Assembly (NCBI RefSeq): GCF_963678635.1
Contig: NC_087070.1
Span: 7,972,539 to 8,036,538 of the forward strand
From: Symsagittifera roscoffensis
Taxonomy: Eukaryota > Xenacoelomorpha > Acoela > Convolutidae
DNA: 64,000 nucleotides
Direction: 5' to 3'
The translations under genes were made by a program, and so were the position numbers. This document shows positions 22,773-35,008 of the stretch, piece by piece (position 1 is the stretch's first letter; each line of letters opens with the position of its first letter). Below the pieces are notes generated by a model. The model did no database searches and was not told where the DNA came from. It saw nothing but the letters and a program-made list of their open reading frames with translations.

Positions 22773-23259
22773 TGTGCGCGTCAATCTCCAAGATTATAAA
22801 AAAAAAACGGTTTTTAAACACTTTAATTAATGAGTATTTTCTCGGCAAAATAACTCCGGAAATATAACGGAAATTTGAAAATATAACGATAATTTTAACA
22901 AACTTTATCATCGGTAACATCGGCCACAATAAACTGCATAACTCAAAGCAAGCTGCAAAAATGGCCAGTATTTGTCCTTGAGACAAATTGCTCTTTTTAA
23001 AGGTCAGCCATAACCAAGGCTGAACCAAATTAGAGCGAAAAGACGGTTAAAATGGGTTTTGGGGGGACCGAACCTGGTTACGGAGCATCCCATCAAGTTC
23101 GGTGCACATTCGAGTTCTAGAAAGGAAATGACCTAGTCGGGATTCGAACCGGCGCCGAACCCGCCGGGACGCACCATGTATACGCTTGGCTACTGTCCCT
23201 GTATGTATTTACTTTTATATGCATTTATACTCTCGCACATTTACATTTGCGCTGCAACA
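22773..23259 (-). repeat. BEL 5' LTR (487 bp)
   Basis: Drives the element leftwards on the minus strand. It is identical to 14258-14743 apart from one base in a homopolymer. Its 3' boundary is marked by the primer-binding site four bases inside the element. Confidence 0.95.
23140..23192 (-). promoter_or_regulatory. tRNA-like A box and B box in the 5' LTR
   Basis: Same pair as in the other LTR: A box at 23192-23182 and B box at 23150-23140. Here it sits at the start of the element in its sense direction, where internal pol III promoter words could influence transcription of the leader. Confidence 0.55.
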
Positions 23260-23264
23260 AAATT
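23260..23264. repeat. Target site duplication, right copy (AAATT)
   Basis: AAATT directly follows the LTR terminus GCTGCAACA. The satellite then continues with ATACCTAATGATCC in phase with the left flank. Confidence 0.9.
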
Positions 23265-24150
23265 ATACCTAATGATCCCTATGTAAAATTTTTATACCTA
23301 ATGATCCCTCTGTAAAATTTTTAAAGCTAATGATCCCTATGTAAAAAATTTATACCTAATGATCCCTATGTAAAATTTTTATACCTAATGATCCCTATGT
23401 GAAAAATTTATACATAATGATCCCTATGTAAAAAACTTATACCTAATGATCCCTATGTAAAGTACTTATATCTAATGATCCCTATGTAATAAAAATTATA
23501 CCTAATGATCCGTACGTAAAATTTTTATACCTAATGGTCCCTATGTAAAATAATTATACCTAATGATCCCTATGTAAATATTTATACCTATTGATCCCTA
23601 TGTAAAATTTTTATACCTAATGATCCCTATGTAAAACATTTATACCTAATGATCCCTATGTAAAAAATTTATACCTAATGATCCCTATGTATAATTTTTA
23701 TAGCTAATGATCCCTATGTAAAAAATTATACCTAATGATCTCTATGTGAAATACTTATACCTAATGATCCCTATGTAAAAATTTTATACCTAATGATCCC
23801 TATGTAAATATTTATACCTAATGATCCCTATGTAAAATTTTTATACCTAATGATCCCTATATAAAAAATTTATACCTAATGGTTCTTATAAACAATATTT
23901 ATAATCATTTACCCAATGTTTATTTTTTATAGCTTAACCAAATATTTTCATATCACGTATAACCAATGATCTCTATGTTTAATCAATGATCCCTATGTAC
24001 ATCTAAAGATCCCTAATTGAAGTTTATGACCATTTGGTGTAACTAATGGTCCCTATGCGTAAACAATAGCTCATTTGTTTAACCACTAATCCCTAAGTAT
24101 AACTAATGATCCAAAAGTATACAAATTGATCCTCCCTAAGCAACATATGA
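23265..24150. repeat. 29-bp minisatellite, block 3, decaying rightwards
   Basis: Continuation of the same array beyond the BEL insertion. Units are more diverged than in the first two blocks. After about 23880 only scattered words such as AATGATCCCTATGT remain, spaced irregularly, which is the decayed edge of the satellite. Confidence 0.9.
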
Positions 24151-24170
24151 TCCCATGTTAAAAGGAGAGA

Positions 24171-24280
24171 GAATTAGATCAGGGATAGAGACAAAGTAGA
24201 TAGAGAGAGAGAGAGAGAGGAACCAGAGACGGAGAGAGAAAGAAAGAAGAGAGAAAGAGAAAAAAAGAGAGAGAGAAAGC

Positions 24281-24326
<46 letters not shown>

Positions 24327-24327
24327 G

Positions 24328-24382
<55 letters not shown>

Positions 24383-24421
24383 GGAGAGAGAAAGAAAAAG
24401 ATAGCTAGATATATAGATAGG

Positions 24422-24482
<61 letters not shown>

Positions 24483-24641
24483 TGATAGATAGATAGATAG
24501 ATAGATAGATAGACAGAGAAGGGAGAGAGAAGAGATAGAGAGAGAGAGAGAGAGCGAGAAGTGATAGATAGTTAGATAGATAGATAGATAAATAGAGAGA
24601 GAGAGAGAGAGAGATAGAGAGGGGAGAGAGAGAGAGAAGTT

Positions 24642-24715
<74 letters not shown>

Positions 24716-24792
24716 GACGGAGAGGGAAGAAAGAGAGAGAGAGAGAGAGAGAGAGATAGACAGATGGAAAGAGAAGAAAGGAGAAGGAGGAA

Positions 24793-24825
<33 letters not shown>

Positions 24826-24865
24826 CGGAGAGAGAAAGAAGAGGAGAGAGAGAAAGATAGAGAGA
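24171..24865. repeat. GA-rich and GATA microsatellite
   Basis: Almost pure purine on the plus strand: (GA)n with GAAA and GGAG interruptions and long GATA runs (about 24408-24512 and 24640-24692). It runs into the N gap. Long Ser/Leu or Arg/Glu reading frames here are repeat products. Confidence 0.97.
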
Positions 24866-25065
24866 NNNNNNNNNNNNNNNNNNNNNNNNNNNNNNNNNNN
24901 NNNNNNNNNNNNNNNNNNNNNNNNNNNNNNNNNNNNNNNNNNNNNNNNNNNNNNNNNNNNNNNNNNNNNNNNNNNNNNNNNNNNNNNNNNNNNNNNNNNN
25001 NNNNNNNNNNNNNNNNNNNNNNNNNNNNNNNNNNNNNNNNNNNNNNNNNNNNNNNNNNNNNNNNN
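24866..25065. other. Assembly gap of 200 N
   Basis: Exactly 200 N, a conventional scaffold gap of unknown true length. The left side is microsatellite and the right side starts in the middle of a Ty3/Gypsy-like reading frame. Sequence is therefore missing, and the order and orientation across it rest on scaffolding. Confidence 0.99.
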
Positions 25066-25796
25066 GAAACATAAATTTTCAAACACCCAGAGTTCATTTC
25101 AACATACCTCAATCATCAACATCAAATCCTTCAGAACTTTCTGGTAGCACACTACCAGATACTCCCCCAATTGCTTCACAATAAAGCACTTCAAACATTC
25201 CGTCGGACTACCTAGGTTCAACTCCCACATCAGAGCAAAATCGAGAAAACCCTTTTAATCCCCCAGTAACTACAGAACGTCTTCCATATTGGGCAACGAA
25301 CACCTACACTCAAGGTGAACCAAATTTAGTAAACAACCCAATTGACGTTTCATCTGATACAACACTATCAACATTACCACATTACCAGAAAACACCTTCT
25401 CTAAGTCAATTATCACCAACACTTTTTCCCCTAAATTTTCCAATACATCTTGATTCAAGATATCAGGAGCAATCATCCAAAAATATACCACTACGATTAG
25501 ACTGGAATGCATTCGTGGCTCATCTGCCATTAATTGGTCAACATCAAGGAAGTAGCAGATTACACAACTGGGCACTAAATAGATTACAATATAGACAAGA
25601 TATCAACAAAGATATACAGGAACATAACATCCAAATACTTCAACAAAATAGTCTCACACTAAAATTCGAAATTACAGTAAGACTAAATAATATTGTTCGA
25701 TACCCATTTCCATTAACTCCTCCAAATATTAAAGCTCAATCCTTACCCCCCCCATTTAAAAGTACAGAAATACTATATCAAAACGATAGATACTAA
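25066..25796 (+). pseudogene. Linker reading frame between pol and env (copy 1, partial)
   Basis: Closely matches 38048-38765. It reads a Thr/Pro/Ser-rich segment starting INFQTPRVHFN, one stop near 25160, then a conserved block (LDWNAFVAHLPLIGQHQG, continuing through RLHNWALNRLQYRQ). No known domain is recognised. It sits between the integrase-side sequence and the env-like frame in this family. It could be a cytoplasmic tail or capsid-like accessory; function unknown. Confidence 0.5.
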
Positions 25797-25849
25797 AAAG
25801 ACAATCCGATTAATAACTTTTTATAACCCATGATCAGGATTATCATACA

Positions 25850-27796
25850 CATGTGTATTCTAAAGATATTCACATTTCCACACCTTCTTTTTCTTGTTTG
25901 TTTCCGAACCAACTCAAACACATCCTTCTCCTTGCACAGAACCTCAGGATTTACTAGTAACACACTACAATTGTGAAGAAAACGAACAAAAAACACTACA
26001 TAAGTATGCTATAAATCAAATAACACAATGCGAATCCGAACCACAAGCTATAGAAACCACAAATATAAAAGCTACGTTATACTCAAAAGCCCGAGCAACA
26101 ACACTAACAGGATAAAACTCAGTTCAACATTTTGCGAGAAAAAAGTACATTGTTCACAAGTCTCAAACAGTAATAAAAACAGATTAGAACACAAATCTTT
26201 CTACCAAAGTAACATCGAATGATTATTACACCTCAGCCCTGAAGATTGTAAAACGAACATCATGCGGAACTTCAAAAACACCAAAGTCATTTACGACTAG
26301 ATACCAAATTTTCCTTTCATGGAGGACATGGAAGATTAACATATGACCTCCATGATAAAAATTAGATACCACAAATTGGAATAAATAGTCCCTCAAACTG
26401 CGAAGCAGATACAAAAAATAAAGGATACCAAGAAATAATGTTTTTCGATTGGAAAATGCAACATGAAAAAGAACAACTTACACGTGATTTAAAAGATGAC
26501 ACAATACTTTATCAAGGAATCAGACTCCCTTGCAAAAACAACCAAGGATACTGCGACCATACAACACGCACACAAGCAACTTTTTTGCAGGATAATTACT
26601 ATCAGGTCTATTATCAGGGTATTATCATATTTATTATTAACAGATCAAATTATATTAACTACGAAGGAAACATTTTATGCTATTACACTTGTACCAAAAA
26701 AGTCACCTTTATATGTTTTTGAAGACAAAAGATTCTATTAAAGAATCCCAATAAGAATCCCAGAATCACAAAAACAAAATACGTTTTGTTGAAACACTTT
26801 CCCGAAGAACTTTTTTTGGGATACAGCAGTCCCATGTGGATCAGAAAACAGCCACAATGTTGTACAACTAAATTCGACGAAGACAAATACTACCTACTCA
26901 CACCATATCCAACAATAATGCAACCATTGGAAAGGTTTTCACCTGAAAGTATTCGGGCTATCGCCCGCAACCCGAATATCGATTTAAAATTGATCGGCAT
27001 ATACTCTAAATCAGACATACAACACCACATTCGTACACAACATTTTCAGGAACTACTTACAAAAATGGACACAATACAACGGCAATCAAAAGATCAGAAT
27101 TTACGCAAACTTGCAGAAACAGCAGGATTTTCAGACATTTGCGCACAAGATTACAGCGGATATTTTAAAGATAATAAAGACTACATTTATTTAAATGGCG
27201 AAAAATATCGACCACAGGATATATCACCAATCAATGTTTTTAGTTTTGTAAATCTGAAAAAGGAATTTCTTGCCTTTCTAGGATGGCCCTACTACATTTT
27301 AGAAAGATTGACTATTTTATATGCAATGTTTATTTTTATCGGTTTTCTTTTCTCTCTATTGAAAGGAATCTATAACACATGCGCAAAACATACACAAGTA
27401 AACCGACAAGCAAGCGTAGCACGTATACTTTCGGCAGGATTTTTTGGAATTTTTTTTATATCAAAAAACAAAATACTTTCAGATGCACAATTAAAAGAAT
27501 ATATTACAAAAATATCAACTACACCAAACACATATGACGAACCACAACACACTACAAACGCATCACCAACAGCACCACAATTATCAAATTTACATCATAA
27601 TCACCCATTATCACTAGTACCACGAAATTTTAGAAATTTAGCGCTCTTTTATATTACAAATTCAAGACCTAATTATATACAAAGTCCAATTCACCATATA
27701 GTAACACAACAATCTCAAAGTGACGACACATGTGAACAAATAATCGAACAGCCCCATATCACAAATTTTCAATCTCAGAACAATCAATTTGTTTAA
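25850..27796 (+). pseudogene. env: Env-like membrane protein (copy 1)
   Basis: A hydrophobic start near 25860-25900 resembles a signal peptide. It is followed by a Cys-containing region spread over several frames (about 25894-26722). The 3' part, 26786-27796, is open for 336 codons and includes one strong membrane span at about residues 172-192 (FIFIGFLFSLL). After it comes a tail of about 140 residues rich in Thr, Pro, Asn and His. A single C-terminal span after a long ectodomain is the layout of env proteins of env-bearing Ty3/Gypsy elements; the tail is unusually long. The 5' half is frameshifted, so no full product can be made. I cannot assign it to a fusion-protein class. Confidence 0.5.
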
Positions 27797-27928
27797 AGAT
27801 GGATCCGCTAAGTTGGATCCCTTCACCGCTCAATTTTCCACCCAGCCAATATCCAAAACCCAATTCCCATCATCCCACTTTTTGCTGTCCTGTCACCTGA
27901 ATCTTCCCACATTAACACATCGTCCGGC

Positions 27929-29591
27929 ATGGATTCTGATGCTAACTCAGACATCACAGTTTTTCACACCATCTCCCAGTTCAACAATTCAGATTTAGAA
28001 ACCCTTGACGAATATGATAATTTAGAACCCAGCCCATCTACATTTTCTCAACCCCCCTTTCAACCCATCCACTCCCAAGCCTAAAGTGAATCCCCCTCTA
28101 CTCTCTCTCTCATCTTTCCCAAGTGACACCAACATACTCCCCTTTTATGAATGAACGCTCAAACAACAGTTCACCAGATGACATACAGATATCATACGAA
28201 CTAAACAACCAAATAACACTGCAACAACAATTAAAACACCCTCAAAACCTAACCATTCATCAAATATCATCAACCATAACGTCATCAAACCCAACAACTC
28301 CCACACTTTTTTCAAATTACACCCCTTCTTTAGCCCAATCCCCAACATCAACTCAATCATCATCCAGTACTAACCGTGCTTACAGAACTTTTAAAGGAAA
28401 ATTTCCCAGTCATCCATTTACCTCCAAACCCGGAATAGCACGAGACTACATAAGTCATCCTGACCATACAAATACTACCAAATATCTTCAATTATTTTTA
28501 CCCTTCTTCCCTCAATATAGATATACTCACTCCGACCCTAACACTGAACAACCCAACTATGTCGATGAGCATGTATTAATCCCGACACTTCATTGGACAT
28601 CATATTATCACTTCTCAAACCCACTTTGTTTACCACTCATTAACACACCGGAAGAAAAATAAAAAATAAAAATGACCTTTTCAGACTAACTAAAGCATTA
28701 ACACCTCGACAATTTACACACGTAGGATACAAAAAGTTATTAAAAAAATGTTCACCACACCCCGAGCTAACGACTCTTCCATCGAACACTACGATCATTT
28801 TATCATCCGACCTAACCAAGATCAATTCCTCGATGACGACAAGTTCGCTAACCTGCAACTAACCGAAAAAATATTTCCATCCAAACACCTTACATTTTCA
28901 CGCTCAATTCAATAGATAAGAAACATGATCACATCATTTCAGAAGCACTTTGTGATACTCAAGCTTATGAATCATTTTACGAAAAATTTGAAACCTTTTC
29001 ACTAACTTTCAACTTCCTCACACCCAAAGAACGTGATTTGAATTGTTCACATGACATCATCTTAAGAACTAAACAAACACAAACTTACACTTACTATAAG
29101 TTTATACAAAATCAATTTGACTTACATACACTATCACGACAACACCATCATAGATATCATTTCATTATATCTAAATACACATCCTCGTTTTTTCTTAACT
29201 TCACATATTGCATTAAGTATACTAACTTTCAAGGCATCCTCCGTAATTATAATCCCATCAACCAGATGTATATATTCTGTCCCCTAACCAGAACCTTCAA
29301 TGTAGAAGAATCCCGACCACTAATTGTCCAGCACGAATACATACAACCTGTCGAAGTTTCAATTTAGAATTTATACACAATACTAAATATAATCAGAAGC
29401 TTTTTAACCTTCTCCAAAACACACCCTACGAATTTTCTATTGGCACTGAAGAATTAAAAACCATTAGGGCACTCCAATTGCTTTGGCCGCTACTTCAAAC
29501 TAAAAACATCATACGCATGTTAGCAAAACTACTAACCACATCTGATGCCATCCACGATGTTTTCCCCCATGGATTTTTTCCCAATGACTAA
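27929..29591 (+). pseudogene. Unknown 3' coding region downstream of env (copy 1)
   Basis: It starts with ATG at 27929 (MDSDANSD, then VFHTISQFNNSDLE). A second copy starts at 63420 with MESDDTSA and the same VFHTISQFNNSD block. After a stop and a shift it continues as a Pro/Ser/Thr/Asn-rich frame at 28123-28662 (LTIHQISSTITSS and VDEHVLIP blocks are also in the second copy). It then continues at 28748-28914, 28890-29367 and 29370-29591 (ending FPHGFFPND). Taken together about 550 codons, broken by several shifts. No catalytic motif, zinc finger or membrane span is recognised. Conservation in two separate copies shows it is a real part of the element. Confidence 0.55.
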
Positions 29592-31119
29592 AGAAATATG
29601 AATTGAATAATTTAAAAACTAACAAAATCGAAATGAAACTAAAATTTCTTTATTAAAGGTTTTTTCTTTTTCTTTAGTCTTCAGATCACGATCATCTACA
29701 AACAGAAAAACCAAATAAAAGTTAGAAACTTTTCATAATTTATAAACATCTATTAACAAATCGCACTGATTGATGCAGTAAAATTTCTTTCCCACAGTAG
29801 TAAGTCAATATATAAATTCTTTTCCCTAATGTAGTAAATCTAAGAAACAATGAAAATAGATTAGAAATTTCAATCCCCGCAGAGCAGTAAGTTTAAAAAA
29901 CTCAGTGGTAAATTTATACAAATGAAAGCAGTACTAACCTTTCAGAAAGACACTCCTTTCCGTATTTTACTTGCACACAAGTTCTATCCGGACTCGCACT
30001 GCTCGCCCACGACGAGTTGTTTAAAATAATGAATTTCAAGTTTTAACTTTCACTAATAACTACTCAAACAAGTATTAACAAGTTTCAAACTTTCTTTTAA
30101 CCCGGTTGGAAAGGAATCATATAATAATCCAAACTAACCAACGCAGCTTACTAGACACCATAAACCATAAACTAACAGCATGACTGAGAAAAGAAAACCC
30201 ACGGTACCCAAACCGGGTTAAACCAGCTTAAGAACTGGATAAATTATTCTTTTGAAGACTACTGATAAATCTAAAAAAGAAAGAATAAAACAGGAAAAAG
30301 TCGAAAGACAAACCCAAACCAAATACTTTGGTTTTTGAGAAAAAGGCACAACCAAAACATCAAAAGGAAAAACCAGTAACGAACACAACATAAAAGGTTA
30401 ACACAAAACAGGACTCCACAAAAAACTAGCATGAAATCGTACTCTCACTCCTGGCCTAACCCACCAGAAGACGACGTCCTGAGCATGCTTTATAGCCGGC
30501 CTAACCCACCGTGCCAGGAACCACGCTTCGTGACCAACTCCCTATTTTTGACAAGAGCTACACAAGGGTGAGTAACTCTTCAAAAATAACAGAGTTAAAT
30601 TGAAAGCTTTTGTGAGAAAAACTAATAAAAAGTCGTAATTAAAAACAGAACTAACAAAAATTTACAGAACTAACAAAAATTATCTAGTGCAGTACATAGA
30701 TCACATAGAATCAAGAAGGCGAGCATGAAAGACGACCGACCCCATCACTCTCAAACTAGAGAATGGCTGAACACAACCGATATGCCGCCCATAATCACAA
30801 CTCAAAAGATTTGAAGTACGACTTGACATCGCAGCAAAGGACTTTATTGAATCAGACCAACGACCACCTCGATGTTCAAGATGTACAGATCCGAGTTACA
30901 AGGCATCCCCTCCAAGCTCGAGCTTCACGCCATTCCCAAACAAAATCGAAACACAGTTCTCCACTGAACAAGATTTTGTTGGCGGTCACAGTCAATGTTG
31001 AATGACAAAATGATATCCACGACTCAAGCTTCCTGGAGCTTCCTCCTCCAAGAACGGAGAAAAATGATGATTGCGACATACAAACGAACTTCATCCATCC
31101 TCCATTACAGATAGATGTC
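29592..31119. other. AT-rich 3' region of the Ty3/Gypsy-like element
   Basis: No coding frame of note. Around 29760-29940 words such as CAGTAGTAAGT and CAGAGCAGTAAGTTT recur. Near 30445 and 30495 GGCCTAACCCACC is repeated. Probably 3' untranslated sequence and the upstream (U3) part of an LTR, but it does not match the sequence upstream of the other two LTR-like pieces. Confidence 0.35.
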
Positions 31120-31515
31120 AAAGAACAAAAAACTCTGTAAACTCCGAATGGGTGGAACCAGATCCAAACTATAATTTATTATTGGTTATAATTTATATAT
31201 TTTATCCCTATAAAGTATTAAAGGCTAACCAATCACACTGCATCAAACTAACAACCCACTTATTTGTAAATGCTGAAATTACTTGTAATTTCAGCACCAG
31301 AGAGATTTGAATTTAAGTTACAACCTAGTTGCTTTCTCCAAGAGACCGAATCGTATCAAAACCAGTATACTCTAGATCTATTGAGACTAAGAGATATAAG
31401 AGTAAGATTAAGATCGGTATTAGATTAAGAAGTTGCACGAATCTATCCGGCCGAAAATAAGATAGCGTGGCGAGCAAACGGTGTACCCTATCTGAAATTA
31501 CTCTATGAGTTAGAC
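31120..31515 (+). repeat. LTR-like end, copy 1
   Basis: Shares with 37400-37640 and 43470-44040 the series: CACTTATTTGTAA, a 26-bp hairpin, CAGCACCAGA, ACTAGATCTATTGAGACTA-type words, AGAGTAAGATTAAGAT. With the third piece it also shares AAGAAGTTGCACGAATCT, CCGGCCGAAAATAAGATAGC and ATCTGAAATT. It probably ends near CATAACTCA at about 31533. It corresponds to the downstream half of an LTR. Confidence 0.55.
31271..31296 (+). other. LTR hairpin, copy 1
   Basis: Perfect 12-bp inverted arms TGCTGAAATTAC and GTAATTTCAGCA with a TT loop. The same structure is found in both other LTR-like pieces. Confidence 0.75.
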
Positions 31516-31622
31516 CTTAGAACATAACTCAGTGGGGTGTCCGCCCAAGCCCCCCCCCCTTAAACCCGCCCCTCCAACTAGTCCTTGTTCAACTTCCTCT
31601 ACGATCTAAGTTCGTGTTTTAG

Positions 31623-31770
31623 AATGCTGTGGTGTGTGCTGAGGCTCCTATGGGCAGCGCTGATAATTCTACCAGCTTTAAGGCGGAGTATGTCGCGGGG
31701 GATGAGATGACTTGGGAGGATGTGGACTACACAGTGACTTCATCTTGGACTGAGACCTTCGACCAATCGG
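31623..31770 (+). CDS. Probable host exon, extracellular module fragment
   Basis: Acceptor GTGTTTTAG|AATG, then an open, GC-richer frame of 49 codons plus one base (NAVVCAEAPMGSADNSTS at the start, then a Thr/Glu/Asp-rich part ending SSWTETFDQS). A possible donor at 31771 (CGG|GTCTGT) is weak. Composition then drops to intron-like and stops appear. With phase 0 at its start and 1 at its end it would fit the second half of a module split over two exons. One N-glycosylation sequon (NSTS) and one Cys agree with an extracellular protein like exon 2. Phase 0 does not join directly to the phase-1 donor at 10897 or 12897, so an intervening exon is missing or it belongs to another gene. Confidence 0.4.
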
Positions 31771-34700
31771 GTCTGTTGAATAATCTAAAAGATCACTCTA
31801 CTTGTAGTCTTTTTACTAGTTTCGCCCAAAATTGCTACTCTTGTTAAAATATGAAAGCTAATAAAATGAGCAAATCGCTGAAAGCAAAAAAAAAACATAG
31901 GTTCTCAATTTAGAAAAAAATATATCAAATGTATATAACAAAACAGGCTCTTCTGTGTCTTGTCAATAGAAGTCATTAGGCTTGAAAATTAACTATATTT
32001 TATCATTTCAAACTCAGATTCAGAGAGTTTGAATAAGACTTGGTACCCTAAGTGGTACTTGGCTGTTTTCCACCCCCTTCACAGTATGACATTCTAGTGT
32101 ATGGATGCGTTGGTATACTTCAATATAGCCCTTTTTGTTCCGACTTTCGAGCTTAAATTCGAAAAGATATTTCACCTGTGATCATTTTTGTAAAGTTATG
32201 AGGGTTTAAAGATTGCCATTTTGGCCAATTTGGGACAATTAACGCGCGATATATTTCGCGCTATTAACGCGTAAGCGGAGAGTTAATCCTTAGAAATTCG
32301 TCTTAGAAATTGTTCCAAATTGGTTGAAAGAAGCTTATTTGACATAATTGTTTTGTTACAAGGAGCGAAATCTGTCCTTTTGTACTTAATATGGCGTGTG
32401 GGGTGATGATTTTCATTTAAAAAATTCAATTTTTTAAAAAAAAATTCATTTTGTTTCATTTCATTCAACATCTTAAATGTTATTACTGCTCCATAATTAT
32501 TAAAAGGCGGTCGGAACATTCATGGCTTCGCCCTGGTACGAGCAGTCTTGTTCTTTTTAAATAAAAAATTAAAATCAAAGATACTTATTCTGCAATGATA
32601 GCAAACAAAGCTGTTCTAAGTAAAATAGACAGAGCTATTGAAGCAACAATTTTCAAAGGCCTGAGTTATAATCAGTGGTGTTTCGTTTCAAATTTTTGCT
32701 ATTACAAACAAGTCTGTGCTAGAATGATTCTGAGACACATAATATGTATGAACCTAAAGACTTGCGTTCATAAGACCTAAAGACCTAAAAACCTAATAAC
32801 CCATGCGCCCCTGTGGACTAAAATTTTGAGCCATATAATTTCCATATTTCCATTCTGAATTTTTTGTCATATAATTCCATAGGTACAAAAAGTTATATGA
32901 AGTCTCAACAATAAACCGTTTCGCATAGGAGAAAATTTGTCAGACTAAAAATTTTGATATATAAGATATAAATTTTTCGAGTTTTGAATTTTTTTTTGTC
33001 GAAACTCAAGAATCAAAATTTTTCCTAAAAACCACTGGTTAGAAGACAGCATTCTTGCAGGTTAACTCTATAGGAAGATTTGCTATCTTGAAATTTTGAA
33101 AAAACCGGTTTTTTGTAAAGAACTTCGCGAAAAAATTTTTGCAAAGACCTTAACATGTCTAAGAAGCTTTTCTATCACAAAGTTTTTCAATTTTGCCAAT
33201 ATTTTTGGCCAGAATGAAGTTTAAAGCTTAGACTAAAATTGAGTTTAGACTAAAATTGGTCTATCATACCAAACTAATTTTTCAATTTGATTATACACGA
33301 AATATTCACTATGGACTACGTTATAGATAAAATGCAAACATTTTTGCTTTAGAACTATTTTTGGCAGTTTTGTTTAAAAAAAGAATCATTATGCAACATT
33401 GAAAAGGATAAAATTTTCCCCGAGTTTTGGCATTTGAAATATTTAGCATTTCAAATGCTTATTATAAAAAAATCTCATGTGAGCAAGTGAAAATTAAAAA
33501 GTGAGCGTTTCTTACATACTCTTCGTGTATGGAAATACATGATAACAATTTTCATTGTATGCATTTGCATGACAAGCAATTTTCGTGTAGGGAAAGTCAA
33601 CCCGGACAATTTGTTTTGGAACTTCTAAACTCATTAACTGGGATTGCCTCAGAACGATCATTATCATGACTACGTTTCATCTAAAATCTTGAGTAGTTTG
33701 GGACTATTTCTTCCAGTATTCAATCCACCAGGACAAAATCTTCCAGGATGAAAACCTCCAAAATAGAATGCACCAGTAGACTCGATCCCACTCAGACCAA
33801 AAGCACCATATCTCAACTTATCATCAAAGGAAAATAAAAGCATACATATGATGAATTAGGAATTGAGTTTTCCGTTAAAGCTACTTCAATTCGACTTGCA
33901 TATAACCTTTTGGAAGTTTTAACAGTTCAGTTTTCCTTTGACTTATTACAAGAGATCGCCTCTATCACAAAAAGTAACCAGTCACGTGGCAAAGTCAGTT
34001 AGTCAAACAACTGATGTTAATTTGCGCCATTCGACATGAGTTCAAATCTCAAATTTGTTATTTTTAACAATATGTGTTGTATTTATCCCACATGGGACAA
34101 AACACCGAGCTTTCATTGAGGAGTGGTTGCGGGATAGTGTGAAATGTAGTCCTGATTCCAAGAAATCCATTTTCCTCTATATATCAAACTTTGAAACCTT
34201 GAGGACCACTGAATTTTGGGGGAGTACTAGTTTTTTTTCAGGTTAAATTTTGGTTAATTGATTGATAAATAACACAGGAAGTAGTGCAAGTAAAATGAAT
34301 AATTTAACAAGTGCGATACCAGTTTGCGTAGAATCTATTTATTCCCCCACTAGGCAATTAAGAATTTGCTGCGGCGCTAAACTTGGTTCATTTTGTAGAA
34401 CACGTTCCTTTTGCTGAAAACTAACAACAGCTCCATTAAATAAGACACAAACAAATATAGCAGGTTACTGTGCCAGTAGCTCAACATTTTCCGACCATGG
34501 TCTTGAAAAAGTTTTTTTTTTTCAAACTAGTATAGACTGAAAAGGTTTCATTATGAAAGGTTACTCAACCCAGTCCAATATTTACTTATGGTTCCTGATT
34601 TTTCGCAGAAAACAAAAAGAAAAAACGAAAACACACCCGAATACAAATTCCTCCCATTTTCATCGGTCGGAACGAAACGTTAATTGTGTCTTAACTAACA

Positions 34701-35008
34701 AAAGGGGACAAAAAGCCATATTGAACAACAATGCATACTATAAGAATTGAGAATTTAATACCTCAGGCCCAGTTGAAAACTGAGTTTAGAACTGGTTTTA
34801 ATTAGAGTTAAGTATTTGGTTATTTGAAGCGGTAAAAACATGACATTTCCTTTTCGACGCTTGATTGATTTTCAAAAAGAGATAAGTTAAAATTGTACAG
34901 CACGCCAAACTTGTCGCAATTTAACGGACATGAAACAAAGTTTTGTCAGATCAAAATTTAAGGGAAGTAGAGGCTAAATAAAAAAGTAGTTGCTCTGTTT
35001 TGCTTTAG
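31771..35008. other. AT-rich intron or intergenic sequence
   Basis: No gene is supported. A possible acceptor with a short open stretch lies at 32018 but has no good donor. The rest is AT-rich with stops in all frames. Confidence 0.5.

Larger units (their letters stand above)
14258..23259 (-). mobile_element. Complete BEL/Pao LTR retrotransposon (9,002 bp)
   Basis: The element reads on the minus strand: 5' LTR (22773-23259), primer site, leader with three hairpin repeats, one gag-pol frame, polypurine tract, 3' LTR (14258-14743). LTRs start TG and end CA on either strand. The 5-bp target duplication AAATT (14253-14257 and 23260-23264) sits within a unit of the 29-bp satellite, and removing the element restores an intact satellite unit. 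The two LTRs differ by one base in a poly-A run, so the insertion is very recent. There is no env frame. The pol domain order (protease, RT, RNase H, integrase, extended C-terminus), fused to a Gag with a DUF1759-like region, is that of the BEL/Pao superfamily. Confidence 0.96.
25066..31515 (+). mobile_element. Ty3/Gypsy-like element, 3' part (copy 1)
   Basis: Left-truncated by the assembly gap. It holds, in order, a Pro/Ser-rich linker frame, an env-like membrane protein, a further 3' coding region, AT-rich sequence and an LTR-like end. Nucleotide-level matches to 38048-38765, 61590-63353, 63420-64000 and 43500-44040 tie it to the cluster on the right. All reading frames carry stops or shifts. 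The exact right border is uncertain; the LTR-like homology fades at about 31515. Confidence 0.7.

Noticed and set aside
10945-24150. CRISPR-like array (repeats of 29 bp)
   Set aside because: Units are directly adjacent with A/T tails, there are no unique spacers, and the context is a eukaryotic intron.
24405-25147. Ser/Leu-rich and Arg/Glu-rich frames of 127-235 codons
   Set aside because: GA/GATA microsatellite plus the N gap read as codons.
31624-31710. ATG frame reading MLWCVLRLLWAALIILPALR, which looks like a signal peptide
   Set aside because: It stops after 28 codons, while the other frame over the same bases is open through the whole GC-rich exon.
32018-32100. Possible exon after TTTCAAACTCAG|ATTC
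   Set aside because: In phase with the 31623 exon but with no good donor, soon ended by a stop, and AT-rich like the intron.
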